Shown: positions 13,401-23,625 of the stretch, one piece after another
How positions within the stretch are numbered: the stretch's first letter is position 1
How the letters are laid out: each line of letters begins with the position of its first letter
From: Epinephelus fuscoguttatus
Taxonomy: Eukaryota > Chordata > Actinopteri > Perciformes > Serranidae
NCBI RefSeq assembly: GCF_011397635.1
Contig: NC_064763.1
Span: 22,519,437 to 22,583,436 of the forward strand
Direction: 5' to 3'
DNA length: 64,000 nucleotides
The notes under the pieces: generated by a model
Database searches by the model: none
What the model was told of the DNA's origin: nothing
What the model saw: only the letters and a program-made list of their open reading frames with translations
Program-made: the position numbers and the translations under genes

Positions 13401-16400
13401 TTTGTTTCTCTTTTAATGTTAGCTCTTTTAATTTCCATTTCCGGCCAGTGTGTAAAATGGGTTGAAAACAGCGACATCAGTGGTCAAATTCTAGATTGCA
13501 GGGCTCACTCGCTCACCCCTCCCGTCGGGTAAATGACGGTGGCCTCGTAGGGATAAAAAGCTTTGCGCACGAGTTTTTCAGGAGTAGGTCTATCTAGTGA
13601 CGAGTTGTATGTTTATTTAGAAATCTAAGCCATGTTACGATATTGTAATGAATCCCTCATGAGCAGGAGACCAGAGGAGCGTTCGGGAAAAAGGCCAGTT
13701 TATTTGAGCACTCCAAAAACTCCGGTAACACTCCAGGGGGTAAAAGACTCCGTCCCAAACTCTGACTCTTCTAGCGTGACAGACACACTTCATAACTTTA
13801 CATACATACTCGTTTACCATGCCGAGTGGGGACCCCCCCTCCCCTCTCTGCTCAATCTCCAGCCCGCATACTGACTGACAGCGTAGCCTGTAAACAGAGC
13901 TCAGCTGTTTATTTAGCCTAGCAATATCTCCGGACTATAGTCGCTGCAATGGATGACTTTGAACGCGATTTTCAAGAGTTTCTTGTAGCAGACACAGACC
14001 CAGAGCCATACCTGTTTGAGCCGGAGCATACAGATGAGGAGCTCCATGTGTTTGATGCTGAGCGGGCGAGAAGAGAGGCTGAATGCACAGAATGGGATTC
14101 GGTGCTATCGTTGGGGAGATATATCATCAGGAGGAAAAGCGCTGCAGAGAGTGCATCACAAGGAGTGAAGTTACACCTTCTTTTCCTCGCAGATGACGGT
14201 TCGGGTTCATTCTCTCCTGTTGCGTGGTAAGTGTGGTCCATTCGCAAACTTTATAACTAAAAAACTTTTCACTACTCTCTATCGACGAACTACTAACACT
14301 CTCTGCTGTTTCCTCCTCCTTCTTCCTTCCTTCTGCTGTCTTCGTTGGTTCATTTATACACGCGAAACGCGTTCTCTGGCTGGCTGGATTGTCCGCTGGG
14401 GCTGCCTTACATACATGGCAGCGCAAGATGGCGATCTCTCTAAAGCAAGGCCCTTGCTATATATATATATATATATATTTTATAGCAATTATACACTTGT
14501 ATAAACATATTAATGGGTAGAATATTCAGATTCAGATTCAGATTGACAATAAACCATGCCAAATATTACACACTGGCCCTTTAAATAAATGGGGTGTGGT
14601 TATCACACAGATTCAGATCGAAGCAGCAGCACCAGAGCAGCCCTGAGTCATATTAGGAAATAAAAGTTTTTTTTAAAAAGTAGTCCTTTGATAAAATATC
14701 CTTTTTTGAATTAATAACCTATGCTTTTATTTATTCACTTATTTATTTATGTTGACTCATTTATATATTTACATTTAGTTCTATATTTATTGGCAGATTT
14801 ATGTCAGGATTCATTTCATAGACATATTTCTTTAAATAATATTGACCTAAATGGCATTCCATAGACAGAAACACCTGTGTGGGTGCGCAAGGCCTTTAGA
14901 GGATGAATGGTAAGAGGCTAGGACTATTTATGTTTATTTGTATATGCATATTCTTTCACCATATTTATTTATTTAATATTGATTTAAATGACATTCCATA
15001 GAAGAAACAGCTGTGTGAGGGTGCAAAGCCTTTCAGTTATGAAGAGTAACAACGCATTAATTAAATAATAAGATAAATAATAATAATAAAAAAAGTGTTT
15101 CTGTCTGCCAGGGGGGGTCTGTTGGTATTCTCATTGAGTGGAACTGTGACCTGGATAAGGACTCATCACAGTGTAATCCCGAGTACAGCTTCACCCGTTT
15201 GGACATGAACTTGAACAACTCGGTCACTTCCGGATACAACTTTAGGTATGTCCCTTCAGGCATTTAACAAGAAATGAGTCAATCATTTTATTGACTCATT
15301 TTATTTCCTTATTTCCTTCACTCTGTTTTATTTTCATCTTTTACACCTTTTTTTAAACTGATATTTTCCCCTTACAGATACGCAAGGTATTTCAAGGATG
15401 AAAAAGGGGAAACCTTTCGCACTTTGTACAAAGTGTATGGGATTCGCTTTGATATAATGATCAATGGCCAGGTACAGCAGTCATATGATCAGTTTCTTGT
15501 CTTCAGGAAGCACATGATTCCGGTAATAGACTTCCACTCAATGCCTGTTATTGTTTTGCAGGCTGGGAAATTCAATATTGTTCCAACAATAATTGCCATC
15601 GGTTCGGGTGTTGCCCTGCTGGGTGTAGTAAGTCATTTACTAAAATATTATGTTGATGTGTCAGTGGATAACATGTGACGCCTCGAGTCTGACAAATGTC
15701 ATATTGCTGTGGTTACTAAGGGTGACAGACAATAACAAATAAATGACTATAAGCAGCTCATGACAATCCAGCTGATATTATTATTTTTTCTTTCAGGGAG
15801 CCTTTGCATGTGACATGATACTGCTGTACATGATGAACACGAGCTCCTTCTACCGAGAGAGGAAGTTTGAAATCATCAACTTCAAGTACAACTTACTGTA
15901 TTTACACAAACTATAAAGGCATGGTTTGGATTTTTTTAAGTGGGGTTGTATGAAGAACTAATCCACAGTCACTGTATTACCTACCCGCCAATCCGCATGC
16001 CTAAGTTTGGAGAAGCGGGCAAGAGTACCAACATGGACGCTAAGAAATGTACTGTTATGGTTGGGGCAGCAGCAAAACATTTTAGCTGCCTAAAACAATC
16101 CATTTCAGTTTAAGTGTGCGGCACATTTAGAATATTTTCACCACTTTACTTTGCTGTCAGACCCTTCCTCATGGGGAGCTGAAGCTGTTATCTATGCTCT
16201 CTTCAAAGCCACCAGACCCCACTGACAAAAACAGTAATTTTACCTTGCAGCACACAGGAGCTGCTGGTCTACAGCTGCCTCGATCGGTTAGTTAGTTTGT
16301 GCTATTGGGTGACTTTGGTGTTTTAAAGGATTCACACAATAACACAAACAGTCAAACTGATTGAGGCAGTGGTAGACCAGCAACTCCTGTGTGCTGTGAG

Positions 16401-17668
16401 GTAAAATTACTGTTGTTGTTACAGGAGTCTGGTGGCTGTGAATAGGTGCCAATATCTCAAATTCAGTACGGGTACCCAATGGTACCTTTTTTTTCTGTGC
16501 TTAACTCTTTCTGTAGGCTAATTACAAAAGAGTACCTTTATGAACAAGTTGCAGCTTCAGGGCACTTGCAGCACTTCTACCTCCTTTCTAAATCCGGGGG
16601 CTACAGGGAGCTCTGTTGTCTCTGCTGCAAAGTGCCCTGAAGCTGGGAAGCAGGCTACGGAGTTCTGCCGGTGGCTTCTGGCCTTGGGGTGCTTCGTGAT
16701 TCCACCTCCCGTATGAACCTGGCATTCTCACCCAGGTGCACTCTAAGGCAGTGGTTCCCAACTGGTGGGTTATGGTCCAAAAGTGGGTCGCTGATCCATT
16801 CAGTGAATTTCCAGCACAGAGCTTTTATGTTGAAGTGCAGTTCCCTGCTGCAGAGTGATTGGCAATCAGACAGCTACTTAAGTGAGACAGCGAACCAGCT
16901 CAACAACATGACCAAATGCAAGTATGACGCTGAATCTGAATAGATTAAACTGTGTGGACCTTGAATCAATGACTAAGAAGAAACCTGGGCCCTGTGGTTG
17001 GACCAGTTGGGAACCACTGCCCTAAGGTACCAAAATTCGGCACCAATTGATTTGACGTGAATCAGTTCTTGGTTGTACCGGCATAATTCGTTCAGTACCC
17101 TTAAAAGTACCAGGTTTGGCAGCCAACCCTAACTGTGAGGAGAGCATAGATAATGGCTTCAGTTCTCCATCAGAAAGGCCTGTCTGCAGAACTCGTGGCG
17201 CAACGGTAGCGCGTCTGACTCCAGAAAAGCCTGTCTGCTTCTTTAAACTTAGGGCATGTTGACCACCATCTAATGTAAATAATACACTGATTATGGATAA
17301 GTAGCTCATACAACCCCACTTAAAAAAATCTATTTAAATCAGCCATTTTCCAATCATCCCATTTATTGGCACATCTCTCTCACACTGTGTGCAACAGGAA
17401 AGAACGGACCAAATCCAAGGATGGTAAGACAGGACACAGAGAGAGGCGAACCAGGAAACCAGCTGCAGAGAGAGACGCTGCCAACTCCACTAAAAAGCCA
17501 GAGGAAACTGAAACTACTGTGGAATCTTTTCCCACCGCAGAGGGCCAGCTGGCTGTGAACAAACGGGGTCCCACTATTCCACGCAACACAGGACAGCGAT
17601 ACTCAGCCCTCATCTCTCCTCAACCTGCAGAGCCGAGGCATCACATCACCTTCTCTTCACACAATTAG
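3605..17668 (+). CDS. p2rx5: P2X purinoceptor 5 (ATP-gated cation channel), 12 coding exons
   Basis: Subunit of a trimeric plasma-membrane channel opened by extracellular ATP. Exons: 3605-3735, 6133-6283, 6541-6612, 6739-6814, 9489-9573, 9760-9840, 11503-11644, 15112-15245, 15378-15471, 15562-15627, 15797-15885, 17398-17668. All junctions are GT-AG and in phase; 463 aa with TAG stop. Seen: N-terminal TEK phosphorylation motif (16-18); TM1 about 27-49; ATP-contact lysines K67 and K69; exactly ten ectodomain cysteines; the NFR motif (N289, R291) and K309; TM2 about 328-352; trafficking motif YRERK (363-367); a basic C-terminal tail. Exon pattern and length fit P2RX5 (human full form 444 aa), and emc6 as next gene supports the paralogue. 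The start at 3605 gives the conserved short N-terminus. P2RX5 rather than another P2X rests on synteny plus remembered similarity. Confidence 0.9.
4480..6000. repeat. 1.5 kb degenerate AT-rich minisatellite in p2rx5 intron 1
   Basis: The core AGTCATAGTATAGTATGTCA followed by TAAAAAT-type spacers recurs dozens of times with units of roughly 25-45 bases. Variants use GTACAATATGACATAAA. The array is interrupted by an (ATA)n run near 4935-4960. It contains stops in all frames and no plausible gene. The rest of intron 1 (3736-4480 and 6000-6132) shows nothing recognisable. Confidence 0.8.
6973..8929. mobile_element. TTAA-flanked foldback DNA element, copy 1, with nested insertion
   Basis: The left end AGGGACAGTTCAC and the right end GGGGTGAACTGTCCCT are inverted repeats, each bordered by TTAA (6969-6972 and 8930-8933). 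Inner arms (GAGTGTTGGAGAT..., ATAATGGAACTAGATGGCACTC) match the other two copies at 17980-20058 and 59648-60884. A second repeat family (about 7380-7885) is inserted inside. A TTAA target points to the piggyBac or Kolobok superfamilies; no transposase is present. It fills most of p2rx5 intron 4. Confidence 0.7.
7380..7885 (+). repeat. Dispersed repeat ending in a GCCCCRTTTCCACC-type inverted terminus
   Basis: The right end (GAAAGTGTTTGGTGGAAA) is the complement of the terminus seen at 28790. The body 7435-7700 matches, in reverse complement, 57424-57720. The 7700-7885 part matches 61724-61920 directly. It is nested in the TTAA-flanked element. No long coding frame. Confidence 0.55.
8974..9001. 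repeat. (AT)n microsatellite
   Basis: Uninterrupted TA dinucleotide run in p2rx5 intron 4. Confidence 0.95.
9065..9402. mobile_element. hAT-like MITE (AGAGCTGC...GCAGCCCT termini)
   Basis: Ends are imperfect inverted repeats (AGAGCTGCCACGTTTGAGCGATTAG versus CATGAGTTGCAGCCCT) with internal AACTAATC segments. A related, more decayed copy lies at 22905-23215. Superfamily is inferred from the terminus style only. Confidence 0.5.
10350..10402. repeat. (GCT)n then (GT)n compound microsatellite
   Basis: Five GCT units run directly into about 18 GT units in p2rx5 intron 6. The surrounding 9841-11147 stretch holds duplicated CATCCTG..GTTGGT.GTGGCATCCCGG segments (10668-10700 and 10828-10860) but no gene. 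Confidence 0.9.
11148..11330 (+). mobile_element. SINE fragment, RTE-tail family
   Basis: Contains GTCCAAAGACATGCAGGTTAA, then GTGAATGGTTGTCTGTCTC and GTCAGCTGGGATAGACTCC, the same body as the copies at 39231-39510 and 52464-52814. The tRNA-like head is missing here, so it is 5' truncated. Confidence 0.75.
11645..13442. other. p2rx5 intron 7, first part: no gene seen
   Basis: Unique and low-complexity DNA, including an A/T homopolymer run at 13019-13044 and a palindromic segment AAGTCAATATAATATTGACTT near 13153. A shared motif TTAAATGGCATTCCATR recurs near 13172, 14849 and 14984, on both sides of the inserted element, suggesting that the flanking DNA is itself an old repeat. Confidence 0.4.
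13443..14580 (+). mobile_element. GGCCAGTGTGTAA-terminus element, copy 1, carrying an exon-like frame
   Basis: The left end GGCCAGTGTGTAA and right end TTACACACTGGCCCT are inverted repeats; the right side is followed by TTAA (14581-14584). A reverse-complement copy lies at 52855-53892. Inside, on the plus strand, an ATG at 13949 opens a frame whose product is acidic (begins [11 protein letters not shown]) and runs into a strong splice donor, GTAAGT, at 14227. No downstream exon or transposase is present. The source of the exon-like segment is unknown; it resembles acidic N-termini I associate with fish repeat-encoded proteins, a weak inference. Confidence 0.65.
15562..15627 (+). CDS. p2rx5: p2rx5 exon 10 (start of TM2), intact
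   Basis: The 66-nt exon encodes [11 protein letters not shown]...LLGV, covering the end of the ectodomain and the first part of TM2. It has a pyrimidine-rich acceptor ending TTTTGCAG and a GTAAGT donor. It is in phase 0 at both ends, so skipping would keep the frame but delete part of the pore helix. In humans most alleles lack this exon in mRNA; here its splice sites look fully functional. Confidence 0.88.
16749..17019. mobile_element. hAT-type MITE with 8-bp target duplication
   Basis: 271 bp. Inverted ends CAGTGGTTCCCAACTGG and CCAGTTGGGAACCACTG. Flanks CTCTAAGG (16741-16748) and CCCTAAGG (17020-17027) form an 8-bp target-site duplication with one mismatch, the length typical of hAT elements. 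Confidence 0.85.
17188..17222 (+). mobile_element. Retroposed 5' half of tRNA-Trp(CCA)
   Basis: The segment CTCGTGGCGCAACGGTAGCG...CTGACTCC matches the 5' half of eukaryotic tRNA-Trp through the D arm and stops inside the anticodon loop. One mismatch is apparent near position 3. It is bordered by 16-base direct repeats, AGAAAGGCCTGTCTGC (17172-17187) and AGAAAAGCCTGTCTGC (17223-17238), one mismatch apart. It lacks a T arm and acceptor stem, so it is not a functional tRNA gene. Confidence 0.8.
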
Positions 17669-17979
17669 CAGGTGGAGTGAGACGAATCACCCGCAGCAGT
17701 CTGCGAGAGGGGGAACCAAAAGTCGGACTGACGTCTCATCTACTGGCATGACTGCTGGCATGACACTAGCTACAGTGATACCTGATATGTTGGTCCAGAG
17801 AAATGTTAATGTTCAGCACTGTGCACATGGGCCGGGACACTGATGTAGAAATACTCAGAGAGGTGGTTTCAGTGGCTGGGTCAGGGTCCAAAGCTGGGAT
17901 GTGGGAGATACATAATGATCTACAAAAGTACTGTGGTAACGCTGATTAGCAGTGACATGATATGATTCTTAGACTTGAA
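17669..17979. other. p2rx5 3' UTR start
   Basis: Sequence after the TAG stop. No AATAAA or ATTAAA signal was found before the inserted element at 17980, so the native polyadenylation site either lies beyond the transposon or uses a variant signal. Confidence 0.4.
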
Positions 17980-18122
17980 AGGGACAGTTCACCCCAGAAT
18001 CAAAAATATGTATATTTCCTCTTACCTGTAGTGCTATTTATATCAGTCTAGATTGCTTTGGTGTGAGTTGCAGAGTGTTGGAGATACTGGCTGTAGAGAT
18101 GTCTGCCTTCTCCAAACTAGAT

Positions 18123-19029
18123 CAGGGGTCTTCACTATTTACAGGCTAAGGACCCCTGTAACTGAAAGAGAGACAAAGCGGGGACCCCCTCAAACATAAA
18201 TTGTATAAAACTGAGTTGATAATTCTCGGGATATTTGGGGTCTTGTCTTGTTTGCACTTGCCTGTAGCTGCTAAATAAGCAACAGTTGTAGCATGGCAAG
18301 GTGCGTTAGCCTCCTCTCTGCACTTTCGCCGGTGGTTTCCGAGGTGGATGGTATGTCAGAGTCTCTTGCTTGAAAAGTTACAGAACAATCCACTGTTGCT
18401 CACAAGAATGTATGTACACGTGGAATAACAATACAGCTAATTGGCCAGTATGATTCAGTAGTATGTAACTGTCAGCTAAGTAGTTTACCATGCACAGGGA
18501 TTTAGCGTTAGCAAGCGCACATGATTGTACAGGGACTCATGGGTAACAGTCATCCTATCATAAACGTTTTGTGCTTTAAATTAAATGTCGAAGTGTGTTT
18601 GGGGTAGCTGTGGCTCAGAGTAGAGCGGGTCGTCCTCCAGTCGGAAGATTGGCTACTCAATACCCGGCTCCTCCAGCCTGCATGTTGTAGCATCCTTGAG
18701 CAAGATTCTGAGCCCCAAATTGCTCTCGATGGCTGTGTGTGAGTGTGTTAAAAACTGAGTAGCAGGTGGCACCTTGTATGGTAGCCTTAGCCACCAGTGT
18801 GCAAATGGGTGAATGTGACTCGTAGTGTAAAAAGCACTTTGAGTGGTTGAATATCTAGAAAGGCGCTATACAAGTGCAGGTACATTTACCATTTATTTTC
18901 AGTCATATTTATATTGTTGCTGGAAAAAAAATGAAACTTAAATTATCAAACAGTAATTTGGTGACCGTTACCCTAACAGTAACTCTGAGGACCCTTTAGG
19001 GGTCATGGACTCCCTGTTAAAGACCCAGG
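18123..19029. mobile_element. hAT-type element with 8-bp target duplication
   Basis: Left end CAGGGGTCTTCACTATTT and the complement of the right end (CCTGGGTCTTTAACAGGG) are inverted repeats. Flanks AACTAGAT (18115-18122) and CACTAGAT (19030-19037) are an 8-bp duplication with one mismatch. The flank matches the AACTAGATGGCACTC stretch of the host repeat family, confirming insertion into it. Confidence 0.75.
18603..18892 (+). mobile_element. Teleost tRNA-headed SINE
   Basis: The head GTAGCTGTGGCTCAGAGTAG is A-box-like. The body has GTGAATGTGACTCGTAGTGT and the tail GGCGCTATACAAGTGCAG, a very common fish SINE layout. Nested in the hAT-type element. Confidence 0.75.
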
Positions 19030-20062
19030 CACTAGATGACATAATAAATAAATAATGAATGAATAAATAAATAAATAGAAATACATTTGAAAAAACTCAA
19101 TAGCAACGTCTCTTTCCAGAAATTATGATCTGGTTTCTCAAGATAATCAGCAGGCTTTGTTGTGGGCACTTTGACGTAGGACCTATTTCCTTTCCACTAA
19201 CCAAACCTGCCAAACGTGTCAACGTTCAGAGAGACTCACACAGTTGCATAAGAGATACGACAGGCCACAGTGCATGCTATTGTGCATGTACTGTCTTGAC
19301 ACACATAGATACTTGACACTGGGAAACATCAACATACATATCACCCAGCAATCATCATGGCATATCATACAAAAATATAAAAGACAGTAAGAAATTTATC
19401 ATTTAATTGAAGAGTTTTTATAGTATATCTGTAGATTTAGATTTAATAGCTTATGTAGAAAAAGCACACCATTTTGTTTTAGAGGGCTACTGACTATTTA
19501 AAAAAAAATAATAAAAAGAAAACATTGACGCAGACGGATTTGCCCTTTCGTCAACATGTATAGCAAATGACACTATTTTCTTTATGATATCATTTATCTT
19601 TAAACACAGGTATATCTCCAAGGTAGCATTCTGAATCACTTGAGTGGGCCTGCTCTCTCTACGGGCCCCTTCATCCCACGGGCCCCAGAGCAATCACACT
19701 GCTTTCACAGTCTATATTTATGCCTCTTAGCACCACTGAGCTAGCTAACGTTACAGCTCAACTGAGGAGGACACCTTTAATGCTTACATCTCGCGCTGTA
19801 AGGAGTTTCTCGTCCATGAGCAGATGCACGCTTCCTTCTGCCCAGGGAGATGGTCAGCTGTTTTCAAATGTATTTTTTGGGCGCTTTGAGCACCACAAGC
19901 AGTGTCATCTAGTTCCATTATACTTGAGAGAAGGCAGACATCTCTGCAGCTGATATCTCCAACACTCAACAACTCACACCAAAACAGTCTAAATTGATTG
20001 ATAGCACTACAGGCCAGAGGAAAAATATGCCTTTTTGATTTTGGGGTGAACTGTCTCTTGAA

Positions 20063-21061
20063 GTGAATTGCCAAACGTTTGCCCATGACTACTTTACAAA
20101 TGCAAAATTGTGTCTTCATTTCATGTCATAAAATCAATACCTAAAAGCTTTTTTGGCTGTTGATCAGACTAATTAAGCATCATTTCCAGTTAATATAATG
20201 ATTGGCCGTAGTTTCTTTGTAACTATTGCCCTTTATGGACTAAAAATCACAGTAAAAATACTTGACATGATGGACTCATAAACCTCACTGGATTAAGTAA
20301 AACAGACAGAATGATTTATGCTAAACTGGTCAGCAAAGATACCGTCTAAATGATTTCATCAGCATGGAGTCAAAAAATGTTTTAAAAACTGCACTTGGAA
20401 GCAATATGTGAAAAAAATGTGTGAACGGTCTTAATTGTTAGTGTTTCAGTCGGATGCATCATGCACCTCTGTTGTGACAGAAATCTACTGTTAAACACTG
20501 CTGATGTGTTTCCTGCTGTATGTTGATATCGGCCATGCAATGGCTACAACACAACCTCATTCACGATATATTTCACTTGTGAAGCTGTGGAACGCAGTCG
20601 TGATGTGCTACGAGTCTACTGTGAGTGGACACGTTCACTGCTGGCTGATTGTTAATGAATAGTGCAAGACACTGACGTGCATGGACTCCCTCGTTTGTTC
20701 TTCCTGTTACTATTTATTGAATGGTCTTTATTGTTGGAAACAAATGTATGTCATGTTTTATTTCAGGATGTCGACAAATGACGCTGCCTGAAAGGAGAAC
20801 TGATAAATAATATATGGAAACACATTGTAAAGAGGTATTTATTTCAATCAGTAATCAGATTTGTTATAAATTAACCATAGTATTGTACATGAAATGCAAA
20901 GTGCTTTCACCTTGTCAGGATGTTAGCAGTTTTGATCTCTGCTGCACTACAACCTACATTATCATAACTGTGGCTCTTCTCCTTGTATGGATGATGGTGA
21001 GCACAGATTGGGAGTTACAGGTTAAACAGTTAAACGTGGAGCAGGAAGGATAAGAGAACAG
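20063..21061. other. Convergent intergenic DNA between p2rx5 and emc6
   Basis: No open frame resembling a known protein and no strong repeat. It may include distal p2rx5 3' UTR: a GATAAATAATA stretch near 20803 is a weak polyadenylation candidate. Otherwise I see nothing here. Confidence 0.35.
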
Positions 21062-21067
21062 TTTATT
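21062..21067 (-). terminator. emc6: emc6 polyadenylation signal AATAAA
   Basis: The plus strand reads TTTATT, giving AATAAA on the minus strand about 150 nt past the emc6 stop codon. This is the only canonical signal close to the gene. Confidence 0.6.
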
Positions 21068-21217
21068 CTGCATACTATTACTGATACACCCTCCGTTTAA
21101 TCATCAGTTCTTAATGGAAGAAGTCTTCTAAAGGCTTATCTACAAACAGCAGGGCAGACATTACTATTGGTTTAGCATTAGATGGGATTAATTCAGGGAT
21201 ATCTGTGGTAGATCTTT

Positions 21218-21568
<351 letters not shown>

Positions 21569-21759
21569 TCACAGGAAGGTGCTCCTGTTTCAGGAAAGAT
21601 TTGGGCACAGAGAGAGGAACATTTAATTGAATGACCCAAACCCTGAACACAAGTACAGTTTTAAAAACATCTTTTGTAGCTCCACTACATGTCTTTCACT
21701 GATAGGGAAACTAGTTACTTTGCAGCTCAAGACTGTATATACCAAATCTATAAGATAAT

Positions 21760-22256
21760 CAAATGTATAAATAAATAAATGAATAAATAAATAAGGAAAT
21801 AAATAAATACTAAAATAAATATAAATGCGAAATAAATACCAAAAAATACATAAATGCATAAATAAATAAATGCAGAGGTTAGGACTACCTAACTCATTAA
21901 CGTACAAACACATAAATACAGAAATAAATAAATGTAGTTGTACAAAAAATAGAAATAATGTTAATTCTCAACCTTTTTTTCAGATTTATTTCAGCATCTA
22001 TGTATTTTTTTCTTTAATCTATGCATTTATTTCTGTAAATTTTTTTTGCATTTATTTATTCTGTTATTTTCTTTCGAATTTATTTCTGTATTCAAAAATG
22101 TATTTGCACATTTATTTATTCCTGTGCTTATTCATACATTTACTTATTTTCCTATTTATTTCCGTATTTATTTCCTTTACACATTTATTTATTAACTTGT
22201 TTTTTAACCCAATATTATACATTTATTTATCTTTTTATTTATTCACTTATTGATAC
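21760..22256. repeat. Inverted pair of AAATA-rich and TTTAT-rich microsatellites
   Basis: From about 21760 to 21940 the plus strand is (AAATA/AAAT)n-like; from about 21980 to 22256 it is (TTTAT/TTTCTGTA)n-like. The two halves could pair as a large imperfect hairpin. Long open frames on both strands here are products of the repeat. Lies within the presumed 5' intron of emc6. Confidence 0.75.
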
Positions 22257-22904
22257 TTGTGTCATTTGTCATCCTCCATAACAGACTGAAGTTATTTTAT
22301 TTCTAATTCTGTGCCATGCCCACCATTTTACAAAAAAAAAAACATCTTATGGCATACATACACAAAAGAAAACAGTTAAAACCAAAGAGCACAAATAACA
22401 AAAATAAATCACTATATTATATTCTTTCAAATAACATTTGAAAGAAGTTTCTAATGAACTGTAGACTGAAAAGAAGTGGTACAACCCTGCAGTTTATCCT
22501 AACAAAGCTTTTTTTCCTCATTTCCTAGAATTTCTTCAAGTAACCAAATAAATGTTCCATATTTAAACAGCCAATTTGATCTTTGTGCATCATCTGTAAT
22601 TACAAAATCTGTTTTTATCTTACTCAACAAAGTACTGTGCAGTTCCAAGTAAACAGAACAATAAAAAAAGAGACACTCAATTTCTAAATCAGTCTGTACA
22701 CTAAACATTGAACAAATAAAGTTGAAACCGACTCTGCCTCAACCAACATAACACTGACAGAAGCCATCCTGCTGCATATTGACTACTTTTGATTTTTAAA
22801 TTATTTTTTATATATATCTGACAATAACACCTCATTATTATGCTGGCCTTTACCTGGAGTATTTTTACACAACTGTATTGCTTGTATTTGTTTAAAGTGA
22901 TCTT

Positions 22905-23215
22905 AATAGTGCTACAACAATAAGTCAATTATTTGATTATTTGATTAAGAGAAATATAATCGGCAACTACTGCTGTAATTAATCAATTGTTAAGGTCACT
23001 TTTCAAGCAACAACAATACCAAAAATATGCTATATTCTGGTTGGGTTTGCTTCATTCCTTGATCTCACATTATAGTAAATTTAATATATTTGGATTTGAA
23101 AATGTTGGTCAGACAAAATAAGACATTTGATGAAGTCACTGTAAGATACTGCGACAGACTTCTCTTACTGCTTTCTAATGTTTTGTGGACCAAACGATTA
23201 ATCGATTAGCAACAT
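22905..23215. mobile_element. Decayed hAT-like MITE
   Basis: Starts GTGCTACAACAATAAGTCAA and ends near CAAACGATTAATCGATTAG, with internal AAGACATTTGA as in the copy at 9065-9402. Termini are weak. The stretch 22257-22904 before it shows no gene. Confidence 0.4.
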
Positions 23216-23584
23216 GTTCCTAAAACCTGTGACCCAGTATCAGTATCAGACACTCTTATAACTCGATTAGTTTTCTAAGTCGTTGGGTCGTTAGGGTTAC
23301 GGGTTTAGGGGCCGGATCACGGAACCTATCTTACGGGTCACAAAATTCGGTGTAACACCACAAAGCAAGGCCATTTTTTTTTTTTTTTTTTTACATCAGA
23401 GAAGCTCTTGTAAAACCTAATGTACAGGCCTTACAGATATCAGTAGGTTGATGTAATGCATTCATTGGACATTTTAACATATTAACCACCATTAAAAAGT
23501 ATTTAACACGAATCGACATAGGTTTGACTACGTTAAAACCCCCTGGTATGAGTGACAAAGACAAAAAGAAAAGCTGTCAGTCAG

Positions 23585-23625
23585 CGTTGGTCGATGTTAG
23601 CTTAGCTTAGCTTAGCTTAGCTAGC
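23585..23625. repeat. (TTAGC)n pentanucleotide run
   Basis: Four to five head-to-tail TTAGC units followed by TAGCTAGC, in the presumed emc6 5' intron. Confidence 0.8.

Larger units (their letters stand above)
15929..17330. mobile_element. Long-TIR foldback element making up most of p2rx5 intron 11
   Basis: GATTTTTTTAAGTGGGGTTG at 15929 is repeated in inverted form at about 17306-17330, with weaker inverted similarity for a further 25-30 bases. Internal arms GAGAGCATAGATAA.GGCTTCAG (17138) and its complement (16179-16203) are also paired. It carries a nested hAT-like element (16749-17019) and a tRNA-Trp half (17188-17222). No transposase. Confidence 0.7.
17980..20058. mobile_element. TTAA-type foldback DNA element, copy 2, three-level nest
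   Basis: Ends AGGGACAGTTCACCCC and GGGGTGAACTGTCTCT are bordered on both sides by TGAA (17976-17979 and 20059-20062). The inner arms match copies 1 and 3. A hAT-type element (18123-19029) is inserted in the left arm, and a SINE (about 18603-18892) is inserted in that. Confidence 0.72.

Noticed and set aside
13949-14230. Independent host gene (acidic 93-codon frame)
   Set aside because: It lies inside an inverted-repeat element with a second copy at 52855-53892, so it is treated as repeat cargo.
17188-17260. Functional tRNA-Trp gene
   Set aside because: Homology stops at the anticodon loop; the T arm and acceptor 3' strand are absent.
21623-22253. Two hydrophobic frames on opposite strands (96 and 127 codons)
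   Set aside because: Both are translations of TTTAT/AAATA microsatellite.
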